Shown one piece after another: positions 26,180-35,653 of a stretch of DNA of 64,000 nucleotides. The notes under the pieces were generated by a model. That model searched no databases and was not told the origin of the DNA. It saw nothing but the letters and a program-made list of their open reading frames with translations. Both the position numbers and the translations under genes were made by a program. The stretch lies in contig JAAHFU020000002.1 in the NCBI GenBank assembly GCA_010672825.2, positions 1,438,001 to 1,502,000 of the forward strand, in the 5' to 3' direction. The stretch's first letter is position 1. Each line of letters opens with the position of its first letter. This DNA is from Leptolyngbya sp. SIO1E4 (lineage in GTDB: Bacteria; Cyanobacteriota; Cyanobacteriia; Phormidesmidales; Phormidesmidaceae).

Positions 26180-27097
26180 ATGGCAATTCTTGTGTTCGGT
26201 AGCCTCAATATGGATTTAGTGGTTCAGGCTCCCCGCTTGCCCATTCCGGGTGAAACTCTTTTGGGGGATCACTTCAACACCATTCCAGGGGGTAAGGGGG
26301 CCAACCAGGCTGTGGCCGCTGCCCGGCAGCATATTCATACCCTGATGGTTGGGCGCGTGGGTGCAGATAGCTTTGGCCATGAACTGCGTCACCAGTTAGC
26401 GACAGATCGCGTTGATATTGATGGCGTGCAGGTTGATCCCGAGGCCCATACGGGGGTTGCTGCGATCGCCGTCTCCAGCCAGGGAGAGAACAATATCGTC
26501 GTCGTTCCTGGCGCGAATGGTCGAGTAGATGGGAGCGATCTGGAGCGCTTACAGGGGCTGCTGCCTCAGGCAAAGCTATTGCTTATGCAGTTTGAAATTC
26601 CTCTCCCCATCGTGACTGCGGCTGCAAAAATGGCCCATGCAGCAGGGGTCACGGTCATTCTAGACCCAGCACCGGCGCAAGCGATTGATGCTGACACCGG
26701 GTATCGTCATATCCACATCCTCACCCCGAATCAGGTTGAAGCTGCCCAGCTAGTGGGATTTCCCGTCAATACTGTTGAAACCGCTCTAGCGGCAGCCAGC
26801 GTCCTCCGACAGCGCGGTGTCGAAACTGCCCTGATCAAACTCGGCAGTCAAGGCGTCATTGGGGCCACAGCTGACGGAACCTTCCACGTTCCGGCCTTTC
26901 CGGTAACGGTGGTAGATACCGTTGCCGCAGGGGATGCCTTTAATGGAGGACTTGCCGTGGCCCTCCATGATGGCAAAGCTCTGAAAGAGGCCGTTATCTG
27001 GGCTTCGGCAACGGCTGCATTGTCTGTTACCCAAGCGGGCGCGCAACCGTCATTACCTCAGCGCTCTCAGGTTGAAGCGTTTCTAACGTCAACTTAG
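26180..27097 (+). CDS. rbsK: Ribokinase (PfkB family)
   Basis: Ribokinase phosphorylates D-ribose to ribose 5-phosphate, feeding nucleotide and pentose metabolism. From the ATG at 26180 (305 residues) the protein opens VFGSLNMDLVVQAPRLPIPGET, with the substrate-binding NMD motif and IPGGKGANQAVAAAR, the first PfkB signature. The C-terminal signature DTVAAGDAFNGGLAVAL contains the catalytic aspartate and anion hole. The length is normal for the family. A different sugar or nucleoside specificity within PfkB cannot be excluded, but the GGKGANQA block favours ribokinase. The stop overlaps the convergent pentapeptide gene by 4 bp. Confidence 0.88.
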   Translation: MAILVFGSLNMDLVVQAPRLPIPGETLLGDHFNTIPGGKGANQAVAAARQHIHTLMVGRVGADSFGHELRHQLATDRVDIDGVQVDPEAHTGVAAIAVSSQGENNIVVVPGANGRVDGSDLERLQGLLPQAKLLLMQFEIPLPIVTAAAKMAHAAGVTVILDPAPAQAIDADTGYRHIHILTPNQVEAAQLVGFPVNTVETALAAASVLRQRGVETALIKLGSQGVIGATADGTFHVPAFPVTVVDTVAAGDAFNGGLAVALHDGKALKEAVIWASATAALSVTQAGAQPSLPQRSQVEAFLTST

Positions 27098-27525
27098 TCG
27101 CCGCCAACGCTGATGGGGGTACCCACCACTTCTGCACGGGTCAAATTAACATTATCGATTGTGGCTCCGGCAACATCTACAAAGTAGAGTTCAGCCTCGG
27201 TCAGATTAACGTTGGTCAAATTGGCGTTCCGAAAGCTGGCATTGGTTAAAAATGCATCCGTTAAATCGGCCCCTTCCAAGTTAGCCCCTTCCAAGTCAGC
27301 GCCTTCTAGATTGGCTTCTCTTAAGCTCGCTCCGCGTAAATCAGCCCCGCGCAAGTCTGCGCCAATGAGGTGGGCCTGGCTCAAATCAGCCCCAGATAGA
27401 TCACACCCATAACAAGCACCGGTTGTGAGTAACTGCTGCACGGAAACAGACGTTTCTCCCCGCGTCGGGGCCGCAATTGCCAGGGGCATCGCGATCGCCA
27501 GGGCGGCTGCGGTGATCACTTTCAT
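27094..27525 (-). CDS. Secreted pentapeptide-repeat protein
   Basis: The 143-residue product has a signal peptide (MKVITAAALAIAMPLAIAAPTRG) and a short cysteine-containing segment, GACYGCDLSGADL. About 15 pentapeptide repeats of the A(D/N)LxG type then run to the end, which fold into a right-handed quadrilateral beta-helix. Such exported repeat proteins are very common in cyanobacteria and have no established function. The ATG at 27525 is preceded by AGGAGAGG, settling the start over an upstream TTG at 27549. Confidence 0.88.
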   Translation of the reverse strand: MKVITAAALAIAMPLAIAAPTRGETSVSVQQLLTTGACYGCDLSGADLSQAHLIGADLRGADLRGASLREANLEGADLEGANLEGADLTDAFLTNASFRNANLTNVNLTEAELYFVDVAGATIDNVNLTRAEVVGTPISVGGD

Positions 27526-28345
27526 ATCACCTCTCCTTATCAATTTCAATTTAGGGAATTCGGGAATTCAACCCTCAGTATTTAGAACTCAGTATTCAGC
27601 GTCGGAGTTAGCAGGTCATCTATCTATTGGCAGGTCGCCAACATCCAGAGGTCAATTGTTTTAGCGGTTCAGACCGCTATCCAGGCACATTCAAACGGTT
27701 CAGACGGTCACTATACCCGTTACCCCTCATCCCCATGAATTTGACCGATGGCTTTACCCCGAGAACCTGACCCATAAACTCGACGATGACGCTCAAAATT
27801 TTGACTCGCGAAACAGTATGGGTGGCGCATAAAGTTTCATAACCAAGAATGTGGTTACGTTGCGATCTTTGCCAAATGATAACCCTGTACTCTCGACGCC
27901 CGTGCTCGTTTGTCACACTGTTGTGTTGGCATATTTGTCATGTTCGACCGATAAGAAAGTCATAACTGTAAGGGAATATACAGCTTTGCAATTACTCAAT
28001 CTGAGTCCAGAGAATCTTTTTGCTTTCTTTATGAGAAAACTGGTTTCAAACCATTTTTTCCATCATGATTGAGATAACGATAGTTTTTCCATATCTTGAG
28101 CCGTCAAGCATGAATGAAAGACTATCCTGGTGTTGCTAGAGGCTTTAGCTTCGGGAAACTTAAATCTGACAATTAAAAGCTTCTTAGAGCCCATTTCTCT
28201 ATCAGGGTTTCTTGATTTGTTCTCCATAGACCATTTGAATCTGAAGACAATGTTAAGGTTGCCTCTGTAAGACATTTGTCATCGGGTCTTTAAAACTGTT
28301 TCATTCTCAGTCCTGATACTTTCTCTTCATTAGGTTCCTGGAATT
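27526..28345. other. Intergenic region, 820 bp
   Basis: No convincing gene was found. Open frames at 27677-27916 and 28063-28275 on the minus strand lack ribosome binding sites and family resemblance. A short inverted repeat, GCGGT/ACCGC around a 4-base spacer, is visible near 27665-27680. The right part (27930-28340) is clearly more AT-rich than the surroundings. Confidence 0.5.
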
Positions 28346-28534
28346 ATGCTTTGCAAAACATGTCAACGGCGTTCCAATTGCATCCCAGCGGCCCTCGCGG
28401 CAGATGATCATCATATGTATGCGCTGCTAGAGCGACTCAAGCAGTGCGATCGCTATGCTCAAGAAGCACAAGGGTATGCCACCCTACCGAGCCCTCAACA
28501 TAGACCCCCTCTCCCTATTCAGCACCCAGCTTGA
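28346..28534 (+). CDS. Possible small cysteine-containing protein, unknown
   Basis: This is a 62-residue frame beginning MLCKTCQRRSNCIPAAL, with three cysteines in the first 12 residues, and ending in a proline-rich tail (SPQHRPPLPIQHPA). No strong ribosome binding site precedes it and no family is recognised. Cys-rich N-termini of this type occur in small cyanobacterial proteins, so I list it with reserve. Confidence 0.35.
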   Translation: MLCKTCQRRSNCIPAALAADDHHMYALLERLKQCDRYAQEAQGYATLPSPQHRPPLPIQHPA

Positions 28535-28749
28535 AGCGCCCCTAATGTTCTCCTAAGTTCTCCTGGCTAACTGACAGCAATGCCAGCGCTTTAGACGATT
28601 TAGCGGAAATTTTAGACGACAAGCTTGTTGCTGGCAGAAGTTCTTCGATATATTCCTTCAAGGTGTTGTCAGAGGGCTGCCCTGGACCATTGCATGGACA
28701 GGGTAGCTTCTCTGATTAGCATCACTGCTCGGCAGCTTGAGGAGCGTGC

Positions 28750-29715
28750 ATGTTATCTATTCAGAGCCTGAGTAAGACCTATAAAGGGCGGCAGGCACTA
28801 CAGGATCTTAGTTTAGACATCGTCGCTGGAAAGGTTTATGGGCTTTTAGGGCCGAATGGAGCAGGTAAGACTACGACCATCAACATTATTTGTGGCTTGC
28901 TTAAGGCAGATGCCGGGCAAGTTTTCATTAACAACACGATCGCCGGAGAGGCCACCAAAGCGTGGGTTGGGGTCATGCCCCAAGACAACCTTCTCTATCG
29001 CACACTGTCTTGTGAAGAGAACCTTGGTTTTTTTGCCAAGGTGTATGGGTTGCCCAACCGATTGCGATCGCGCCGGGTGCGAGAGTGCCTGGCAGCCGTT
29101 AATTTACTAGATCGAGCCAAAACCCCTGTCGAAAGCCTGAGCGGAGGGATGCAGCGGCGACTCAGCTTAGCCCTAGCGATGGTGCATCACCCCAAGCTGC
29201 TCATTTTGGACGAGCCGACGACGGGGTTAGATATTGAGGCACGTCATGCGGTCTGGGATCTGATTCGACGACTCAGCCGCCAAGAAGGCATGACCATTTT
29301 GCTCACAACGCATCTATTAGACGAAGCCGAAAAGCTCTGTCAGCGCATTGGCATTATTAAACAGGGGCGACTCCTGGCGGAAGGGACATTGGCGGAGTTA
29401 CGCCAGCGCATGCCAGCAAAAGAATTGATGACCGTAGAAACCACGGCCCCAGAAGCTGCGATCGCCCGTGCCAAAGCCAACGGCTTTATGCCCCGCCAGT
29501 ATGGCACTGACCTAACATTTTGGATTCCAGAAGAATTAGAGCTGAGGGAACTCATTGATCGATTTGACGGGATTCCCCTAGATGCCATTTCTCGGCACCC
29601 GATTCGGCTTGAGCACATTTATCTAGAAGTCACCCAAAAAGCTGTGAGGAGTGATACTCGAGTGCAGGCACTGCCGATTAAAGTCCCCAACCCCATTCCT
29701 AACACTAGCTACTGA
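28750..29715 (+). CDS. ABC transporter ATP-binding protein (ABC-2/drug-export type)
   Basis: The 321-residue protein is a single ABC ATPase: Walker [11 protein letters not shown] (about 35-44), Q-loop in VMPQDNLLY, signature LSGGMQRRLSLA, Walker B LLILDEPTTGLD and the H-loop in LLTTHLLDEAE. The sequence type (LEAEKLCQRIGIIKQG-like tail with a C-terminal extension of about 80 residues) resembles DrrA/NodI exporters that pair with ABC-2 permeases. No permease gene is adjacent, so its partner must be elsewhere, unless this is an orphan. The gene ends in an 11-bp overlap with the convergent ftsY gene. Confidence 0.85.
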   Translation: MLSIQSLSKTYKGRQALQDLSLDIVAGKVYGLLGPNGAGKTTTINIICGLLKADAGQVFINNTIAGEATKAWVGVMPQDNLLYRTLSCEENLGFFAKVYGLPNRLRSRRVRECLAAVNLLDRAKTPVESLSGGMQRRLSLALAMVHHPKLLILDEPTTGLDIEARHAVWDLIRRLSRQEGMTILLTTHLLDEAEKLCQRIGIIKQGRLLAEGTLAELRQRMPAKELMTVETTAPEAAIARAKANGFMPRQYGTDLTFWIPEELELRELIDRFDGIPLDAISRHPIRLEHIYLEVTQKAVRSDTRVQALPIKVPNPIPNTSY

Positions 29716-31315
29716 GGAGGGCCTCAACAAACTCATAGCTAGAGAACGGACGCAGATCTTCAATGCCTTCCCCAGCGCCAATAAAGCGGATGGGAATGCC
29801 AAGCTGCTGTACCACCGCTAAGGCCACTCCACCCTTGGCAGTGCCATCCAGCTTGGTGAGCACCACGCCACTCAAATTAGCTGCCTCGGAAAACACTTCT
29901 GCCTGGCGCAGGCCATTTTGCCCAAGCGTGGCATCCAAAACCAGTAAGGACTCTACCTGAGCATCGGGGGCCTTGCGATCAATAATGCGACGAACTTTGG
30001 CCAACTCGTCCATCAGGTTTTTCTTATTCTGGAGTCGGCCCGCTGTATCGACTAACAGCAGCTCTGCGCCTCGGGACTGGGCTGCCGTAATGGCATCAAA
30101 GACCACCGCTGCTGGGTCTGTATTTTTCCCAGGATTGGCAATCACCTCTACTCCGCTGCGGGCTCCCCATGCTTTGACCTGTTCTACTGCTGCTGCCCGA
30201 AACGTATCTGCAGCCCCGATGAGACATTGGTAGTCAGATTTTGTGGCAATGTGGGCCAGCTTACCGATGGTGGTGGTTTTACCGGCACCGTTGACGCCCG
30301 TGAGCAGCCAAATATTCAGGGTGTCTTTTTCTGGCACAAATGTGAGATTGTGGGATTCCCCTAACGGCTTGTCTAGCATGTCGCGCAGAAGCTGTTTGAG
30401 GTATGCGATCGCCTGCTCTGGTGGTAAGGCCTCTTCCCGCAAGCGACTCTGCAGCCCGCTAATGATGGTATCGGTGGCCTCTACCCCAACGTCTGCCTGC
30501 AGCAACAACGCCTCAATTTCGAAGACGGCGTCTTCGTTGAGCGGCCCTTGTCCGACAATTGCCTTGAGCTGATTGACCAACCCCCGACGCGTTTTATCAA
30601 GCCCCTGACGCAGGCGATTTAGCCAGGTGATTTCCTCAACTGAAATGTCGGTGGCCTGTCGACCTTGGGCTGCCAACACCTCCGCCGACCAAAGAAAGGC
30701 CTCGTCAAAGTTAATGTCAGGCAGAATCGGTTCAAGCCTTGGAGCTTCACTGGGTTCGGGCTCGGGTTCAGGTTCTGTGATCGCAGTTTCTTGCAGTTTT
30801 TCTAGCCGGGCCTGTCGCTCTTCGGTTGCTGCCTGCATCCAGGCCGGGCCAGTGGGGGCACTTGCCGGGGGGCTCACCGCTGCCTCGTGCTCAGCCTGTG
30901 GCTCTGTTGAAGCGGCTTCGGAGATAGCTGGGCTGGGGGGCTCCTCAACTGCTGTTGGGGGCGCTGTTGGGGGACTTACAGGCGCATTACTTTCTAAAGA
31001 CTCGGGGGGTTCTGCCGGTTTGGGGGGCTCGGGAGACGGGGCTGCTGCAGGGGGTGCTGCCTCTACTGCGGTCGCGGTAGGGTCTGGAGTTGCTGCCGTC
31101 TCTACCTGTTGTTTTTGGATATTTTGATAAGCTGCCTTGGCCCAAGCCAGGTAGTCTTCAGGGTTTGCAGGCTGGGAGGTCTCGCCTGCTTTTGATTCTT
31201 TTTCATCAGCTGGCGAGGAGGTTTTTTCTGTTGAGGTCTCTTCTGTTTTCGCAGCCGATTTTTCTGCCTCGGAGGCTTTATCGAAGCTGCGACTAAACCA
31301 GTTGAAATTTGCCAT
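29705..31315 (-). CDS. ftsY: Signal recognition particle receptor FtsY
   Basis: FtsY docks SRP-ribosome complexes at the membrane. The 536-residue protein has a long acidic, Pro/Ala/Glu-rich A region (about 1-210) and then the N domain ([16 protein letters not shown]). The G domain shows [37 protein letters not shown] and [13 protein letters not shown]. The C-terminus ends [20 protein letters not shown], the canonical FtsY finish. The A region is longer and more repetitive than in most bacteria, as common in cyanobacteria. It follows nusB by 47 bp in a DUF502-nusB-ftsY cluster. Confidence 0.95.
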   Translation of the reverse strand: MANFNWFSRSFDKASEAEKSAAKTEETSTEKTSSPADEKESKAGETSQPANPEDYLAWAKAAYQNIQKQQVETAATPDPTATAVEAAPPAAAPSPEPPKPAEPPESLESNAPVSPPTAPPTAVEEPPSPAISEAASTEPQAEHEAAVSPPASAPTGPAWMQAATEERQARLEKLQETAITEPEPEPEPSEAPRLEPILPDINFDEAFLWSAEVLAAQGRQATDISVEEITWLNRLRQGLDKTRRGLVNQLKAIVGQGPLNEDAVFEIEALLLQADVGVEATDTIISGLQSRLREEALPPEQAIAYLKQLLRDMLDKPLGESHNLTFVPEKDTLNIWLLTGVNGAGKTTTIGKLAHIATKSDYQCLIGAADTFRAAAVEQVKAWGARSGVEVIANPGKNTDPAAVVFDAITAAQSRGAELLLVDTAGRLQNKKNLMDELAKVRRIIDRKAPDAQVESLLVLDATLGQNGLRQAEVFSEAANLSGVVLTKLDGTAKGGVALAVVQQLGIPIRFIGAGEGIEDLRPFSSYEFVEALLSS

Positions 31316-31362
31316 GGGCGTTGCTAGAAAGCAGACAGAATGCGACAGGTGTGACTTTAACC

Positions 31363-32058
31363 TTACAACACAGAAGATTCCGGATCAGATTCTGCCACTG
31401 CAGGGGAAGACGTTTCCTGAGAGGAGGCAGCGGAGTTTTCGGCAGGGTTAAGAAATCGAGTGACCCATCGCCGCAACACACCATTAATAAACCGATATCC
31501 ATCTTCGTCGCTGTAGCGTTTGGCAATCTCGATTGCCTCGTTGATCGCCACCCGATCTGGAATCCCCAGATACTGCATTTCCACCACGGCAATCCGCAGA
31601 ATATCTCGGTCAATCTGAGGCAGCCGTTTGACCTGCCAAGCTACCATCGCCGTATCTAAATCGGCATCTACCTGAGTGCGATATCGAACCGTTGTGGTGA
31701 TCAGCTCAACCGCATAGGCTTTAATCTCTTTTCGATTAGAGAACTGCACCAGTTCTGGAATTTGAACCGCGTTGCCTAATCGATTAATGGCGGTTTGGGT
31801 TCTGGCGATGGCTTCTTTCACCATAGCCCTGGCCTCGTCTACTCCGCTCGTTCGCGTTTCGCTCTCTAACAGGTGATCTTGACTCCGCTGTAGGTCTCCG
31901 GCAGCTACCTCTAGGGCGTCTTGCACCTCTCCCGCCAGCGATCGCACAGCCGCCGTGATCAGTCCATCTAGATCTTGGGAGGCAATCGTGCCAGGCTTGT
32001 CCGACAATTGGCTCATGCCTAATAGGGCCAGTTCACGGGCAAAACGACGAGCCTGCAT
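31363..32058 (-). CDS. nusB: Transcription antitermination factor NusB
   Basis: NusB joins the rRNA antitermination complex with NusE and boxA RNA. The product begins MQARRFARELALLGMSQL, the typical N-terminal helix with its arginine cluster. The C-terminal half contains LPQIDRDILRIAVVEMQYLGIPDRVAINEAIEIAKRYS and INGVLRRWV, a clear NusB signature. At 231 residues it is longer than the 140-residue E. coli protein because of an insertion (about 40-100), usual for cyanobacterial NusB, and an acidic serine-rich tail. It lies between the DUF502 gene and ftsY on the same strand. Confidence 0.93.
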   Translation of the reverse strand: MQARRFARELALLGMSQLSDKPGTIASQDLDGLITAAVRSLAGEVQDALEVAAGDLQRSQDHLLESETRTSGVDEARAMVKEAIARTQTAINRLGNAVQIPELVQFSNRKEIKAYAVELITTTVRYRTQVDADLDTAMVAWQVKRLPQIDRDILRIAVVEMQYLGIPDRVAINEAIEIAKRYSDEDGYRFINGVLRRWVTRFLNPAENSAASSQETSSPAVAESDPESSVL

Positions 32059-32191
32059 ACATACACCCCAAAAACACAGCTTTGTGATCTTAGCAGGCTT
32101 CTCTAGAGAGCACTCTACTCCGTGGAAGCAGTCTCAAAGAAAACCCGAATGTCCCCGGCACTCGACCCCTGTGATTGCGATAGGCCAACGG

Positions 32192-32917
32192 CTATTCCAA
32201 CACAGGCTGATTGAGCTGCAGAATAGGCTGGTCGTTGGTTGTGCTTTCAGAATCGCGGGTCACAATCCGCTCGGGTGGAATCGAAGCCGCCAGATCAGGC
32301 CCAACAATGCCTCCCGACAGTAGCACCTTGAAGGCATCCTCAATAGAGATAGAGAGGTTAATGACATCGGTCTCAGGCACAACGGCATACCAGCCGCTTG
32401 TTGGGTTAGGGGTGGTGGGGATAAACACGCTCAGCATGGGTATCCCAGTTTTGACCTCTGTGGCTACCGTGCCAGTTACAAATGCGACAGCCCACAACCC
32501 CCGGCGCGGGTATTCCACCAGGATAACCCGCCGAAAACGGGTCTTAGAATCTTGAAAGACCGTCTGCAAGAGCTGCTGCAAGGTTTTGTAGACCGAGCCA
32601 GCCAGGGGAATTGACTGGACAATACGTTCTCCCAGATCCAGCAGCCAGCGACCTGCAATATTGCGCGCCATCAGCCCGATGACCAGAATACTGAGCAGTG
32701 GCACCGCAAAGCCTACTGCCAGATTGATCATGTCTCCAAGCAATGGAGGTAACCCAGTGAAGGGATTGAGCTGCTTCGGAAACCGGGTAAGGAACCGAAT
32801 CACCCAAGTCGCCACGGTGATAGTGAGCCAGATGGTTGTTGCCAGAGGAATTACCACCAACAGGCCCGCAATCAGGTCATTTTTCAAGTCTTGCTTAAGT
32901 TTCTGAAGCACAGGCAA
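32192..32917 (-). CDS. DUF502 family membrane protein
   Basis: The 241-residue protein opens KLKQDLKNDLIAGLLVVIPLATTIWLT, leading into the first of two N-terminal helices, and continues with the hallmark GRWLLDLGERIVQSIPLAGSVYKTLQQLLQTVF. It ends with a soluble domain containing PTTPNPTSGWYAVVPE. DUF502 proteins are conserved from cyanobacteria to plants (the COV1 family) with unclear function. The start is uncertain: TTG at 32917, or GTG at 32911, six bases after an AGG. It heads the group with nusB and ftsY. Confidence 0.85.
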   Translation of the reverse strand: MPVLQKLKQDLKNDLIAGLLVVIPLATTIWLTITVATWVIRFLTRFPKQLNPFTGLPPLLGDMINLAVGFAVPLLSILVIGLMARNIAGRWLLDLGERIVQSIPLAGSVYKTLQQLLQTVFQDSKTRFRRVILVEYPRRGLWAVAFVTGTVATEVKTGIPMLSVFIPTTPNPTSGWYAVVPETDVINLSISIEDAFKVLLSGGIVGPDLAASIPPERIVTRDSESTTNDQPILQLNQPVLE

Positions 32918-33229
32918 CCTGACTCAAGTTCGAAGACAACTAGTAGCTTCAATAAGGAACCTATGAACGCATCCAACTTCAGGATTGCTCAGAAGCCCTT
33001 TACCGACCTAGTTATCATTGTAAACATTTGTTTCTGGATGGGTTGAAGTGCCGAGCCAGAAACTGAATTTATCTGGCTGGGGTTAGTTCTATCTATCTTA
33101 CTGGGTGTTTGTATCGGGGTTAACACTTCCATCGGGACTGATTGAGCAAGTTGCCTGGAGGGGGAGTGGGGAGAGAGGGGGATAGGGCGGCGTTTTGAGT
33201 TTTGAGTTTTGAATTGCTTCTGCCCTTTG
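32918..33229. other. Intergenic region, 312 bp, with GTTTTGA heptamers
   Basis: This spacer between mgtE and the DUF502 gene (both minus strand) contains three tandem GTTTTGA units at 33192-33212, listed separately, and a purine-rich tract around 33158-33186. No gene or terminator is evident. Confidence 0.55.
33192..33212. repeat. Three tandem GTTTTGA heptamers
   Basis: GTTTTGA is repeated three times without interruption, followed by ATTGCTTCTGCCCTTT, which resembles the end of the GCAGAAGGC-type repeats elsewhere in the window. This is consistent with the short tandem repeats of heptamer type found in cyanobacterial intergenic DNA. Confidence 0.85.
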
Positions 33230-34804
33230 CTAGATCTGGAGAATATGCCGGGCGAGGTTCAGATAAATCAGCACGCCTAAAACGTCCACAATGGTGGTGA
33301 TGAATGGGGCAGACATTAAGGCGGGGTCAAAGCCAATGGTGCTGAACAAAAACGGTAGGGCAGCTCCGGCGGTGGAGGCTAAAATCGCGATCGCGACCAG
33401 GCTAATTCCTACAGTGATAGAGACGGCCCAACTCCCTTGCAGTAAAAATGCCCAGCCGGTTACGACCAGACCCAACATCAGGCCAAGAAAAGCTCCGGCG
33501 ATCGCTTCCCGTTGAATCACGCTGAGGGAACTTTTGGTGCCGACTTCATTGGTGTTAATTCCACGAATGACCACCGTAGAGGACTGGGCGCCGACGTTGC
33601 CCCCGGTGCCGATTAGCAGGGGAATAAATGCGGCTAAAACCACGACCTGCTCTAAAACTGCCTCTTGGCTCCGGATAACCCAGGTGGTCACCGTGTTGGT
33701 CAACAGCAACACCGACAGCCAAACAACTCGCTTCCGAGCGACGACCAGCAAATTCGTCTGGAAGTAGTTGTCACCGCCGGACTGCACCCCACCCAGGGCA
33801 TAAATGTCTTCAGTGGCTTCTTCTTCAAGGACATCAATCACATCGTCTACGGTCACAATGCCTACGAGCCGCTGCTCCGTATCCACCACAGGCACCGCCA
33901 AAAAGTCGTAACGCTGAATCAATTGGGCAACTTCTTCTTGATCCATATCAGTTTGCACCGAGACCACTTCGCGGGTCATGATGTCGCCGATGGTTTGCTC
34001 CGGTTGCCCAATCACCAGGTGGCGCAATGAGAGAATACCGGTCAGACGACGAGCTGCATCCGTCACATACAGGTAGTAAATGGTTTCACTGACATCCGCT
34101 TGATTGCGGATATGTTCCAGTGCCCGAGAAATGGTCCATCCTTCTTTCAGGGCAATGTATTCGGGCGTCATGATACGCCCAGCCGTATCGGCCTCATAGC
34201 CTAACAGCAACGCTGTAGACTTTCTTTCTTGAGGGCTAAGCTGGCTCAACAATTGCCGCACGACTTTGGCTGGGAGTTCGTCAAATAAACGCACCCGGTC
34301 GTCCGGCGACATTTTGTCCACAATGTCTAACACGTCTTGACGCTTAAAGTCTTCGATCAGGGTTTGCTGAACGCTGGAGTCGAGGTTTTCGTAGACTTCG
34401 ATCGCTTCATCTTTAGACAGCAGCCGAAACGCGATCGCCTGCATGGTGTCAGGCAACCCTTCGATCGCCTCTGCGATGTCTGCTGGTTGCACAGGAACCA
34501 GGAGGGCTTTAGCGCCTTGAAAATTTTGCTGATCTAAGAGCATTTGCAACTGCGATCGCACCAGCTCTCGCAACTCCTGTCGCGAGATTGTAGCGGCAGC
34601 TGATGCAGATTGGACACTTTGCTCTGTCAATTTCTTACTCCTTATGTCCTTAAGCATTGTAAGGGGTTGACGCAGAACAATCGTCTCCAGAGTGCCCTCT
34701 GGAGGTATTTCCATTTCAGAACGCTCAGATTCATGATGCTGTGGCCAGTTTGTCGGGGGCTGCGAGGCGAACATATGTTCTTTTAATGAAGGGTTAGAAA
34801 GCAT
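33230..34804 (-). CDS. mgtE: Magnesium transporter MgtE
   Basis: MgtE is a dimeric Mg2+ channel gated by its cytoplasmic domain. The 524-residue product has an N-terminal extension of about 75 residues, then the MgtE N superhelical domain (LLVPVQPADIAEAIEGLP; DEAIEVYENL). Two CBS domains follow (ILSLRHLVIGQPEQTIGDIMTREVVSV; DFLAVPVVDTEQRLVGIVTVDDVIDVL). Five membrane helices complete the protein, with GTGGNVGAQSSTVVIRG and a C-terminal ASTAGAALPFLFSTIGFDPALMSAPFITTIVDVLGVLIY holding the pore aspartate. The ATG at 34804 is preferred over a TTG at 34807. No M-box riboswitch was recognised upstream. Confidence 0.93.
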   Translation of the reverse strand: MLSNPSLKEHMFASQPPTNWPQHHESERSEMEIPPEGTLETIVLRQPLTMLKDIRSKKLTEQSVQSASAAATISRQELRELVRSQLQMLLDQQNFQGAKALLVPVQPADIAEAIEGLPDTMQAIAFRLLSKDEAIEVYENLDSSVQQTLIEDFKRQDVLDIVDKMSPDDRVRLFDELPAKVVRQLLSQLSPQERKSTALLLGYEADTAGRIMTPEYIALKEGWTISRALEHIRNQADVSETIYYLYVTDAARRLTGILSLRHLVIGQPEQTIGDIMTREVVSVQTDMDQEEVAQLIQRYDFLAVPVVDTEQRLVGIVTVDDVIDVLEEEATEDIYALGGVQSGGDNYFQTNLLVVARKRVVWLSVLLLTNTVTTWVIRSQEAVLEQVVVLAAFIPLLIGTGGNVGAQSSTVVIRGINTNEVGTKSSLSVIQREAIAGAFLGLMLGLVVTGWAFLLQGSWAVSITVGISLVAIAILASTAGAALPFLFSTIGFDPALMSAPFITTIVDVLGVLIYLNLARHILQI

Positions 34805-35197
34805 CAAGTTCTCTTTTTCTAACTGCAGGCAGCCCCTAATTTCTGCAGAGAGAATTTTCCCGGTAAAAGTTTTGTGGTGGCTGCTTCAGAATCACTGGCC
34901 TTATGTTCATTAGGCACTGTAGATGACAGCAAAGCTGCCTCTTAGAAACTACAGTCACGCCTTGATAATTTGCTCGATTTAGGCTATTCGTTAATCCTAT
35001 TTGAAGAAGGAAAAATTGCTGGAAGTCTGAGCTTTGCTGTAAGACTGAAGTTTTGTCTGAACTTAACTGAATTTTTTGATGATGACCTTTCAAATCATCA
35101 AAGGCATCTTGTGGATGAAGGTAAAAGGAGGCTTGGTAAAGCACAGACAATTCTGGCTTCCTCCTCTTTGTCAAACTGTTGCCCTAGGTGAATTCAG
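34805..35197. other. Intergenic region, 393 bp, between divergent genes
   Basis: This is the shared upstream region of mgtE (minus) and the SH3-like protein gene (plus). It contains a 9-bp inverted repeat, TTTGATGAT at 35075-35083 with ATCATCAAA at 35094-35102. The 112-codon frame on the minus strand at 34836-35174 has no ribosome binding site or family similarity. No known riboswitch was recognised. Confidence 0.5.
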
Positions 35198-35560
35198 ATG
35201 ATGAAATTTTTCTTGAGTGGAGCAATATTATTCGCAGGGTTAAGCCTCGCGATCGAAGATGCTAATGCAGCGACTCCAGTGATTGCACAGTGCCCTGTCG
35301 CGACCTGGACCACTGGTTACAACTTATGGGAACTGATTCCGCTGGCAGAGAGCCAATATAAACCCGCGATCGTCACAGAAGGATTGACCAACATCCGAGC
35401 TGGTATGGGGTTTGAGTCTGAGGTTGTCTTTACGTTGGATGGCGGAACTCAGGTGATGGTTGTGGGCGAAGCGTGGGATGGCGGTTGCAATCAGTGGATG
35501 TATGTCCGCATTGGCAGTAATCTCTATTGGGTACACGGACATCAGATACAACTGCTGTAA
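35198..35560 (+). CDS. Secreted SH3-like (SH3b) domain protein
   Basis: The 120-residue protein has a signal peptide (MMKFFLSGAILFAGLSLAIEDANA) and two cysteines likely to form a disulphide. A bacterial SH3 fold follows, seen in VTEGLTNIRAGMGFESEVVFTLDGGTQVMVVGEAW and the ending MYVRIGSNLYWVHGHQIQLL. NIRAGMG corresponds to the usual NVRSGPG motif. Such domains bind cell-wall peptides or mediate protein contacts in the periplasm. A strong terminator follows, so the gene is transcribed alone. Confidence 0.75.
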   Translation: MMKFFLSGAILFAGLSLAIEDANAATPVIAQCPVATWTTGYNLWELIPLAESQYKPAIVTEGLTNIRAGMGFESEVVFTLDGGTQVMVVGEAWDGGCNQWMYVRIGSNLYWVHGHQIQLL

Positions 35561-35608
35561 TTTAATCTTTAAGCTGACAATAATTGATTGCTAGATACGT
35601 GCTTTTAT

Positions 35609-35653
35609 GAAAACGCCAAATGCCCCGGAAATTTCTAGGGTGTTTGGCGTTTT
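35609..35653 (+). terminator. Rho-independent terminator after the SH3-like gene
   Basis: AAAACGCCAAA (35609-35619) pairs perfectly with TTTGGCGTTTT (35642-35652) over 11 bp, with a partly pairing CCC/GGG inner stem, and the right arm ends in a run of five T. It lies 48 bp after the stop codon. Confidence 0.88.

Noticed and set aside
27677-27916. 79-codon frame on the minus strand
   Set aside because: I considered a degraded transposase because of the short near-repeats in this segment, but no DDE or other motif appears.
28063-28275. 70-codon frame on the minus strand in the AT-rich spacer
   Set aside because: No ribosome binding site precedes the ATG and no motif is visible. AT-rich DNA gives such frames easily.
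34836-35174. Open frame of 112 codons upstream of mgtE on the minus strand
   Set aside because: It lies wholly inside the divergent promoter region, has no Shine-Dalgarno sequence, and its composition does not suggest a folded protein.
34805-35197. M-box magnesium riboswitch upstream of mgtE
   Set aside because: I could not find the conserved M-box segments, and the visible 9-bp repeat alone is insufficient.
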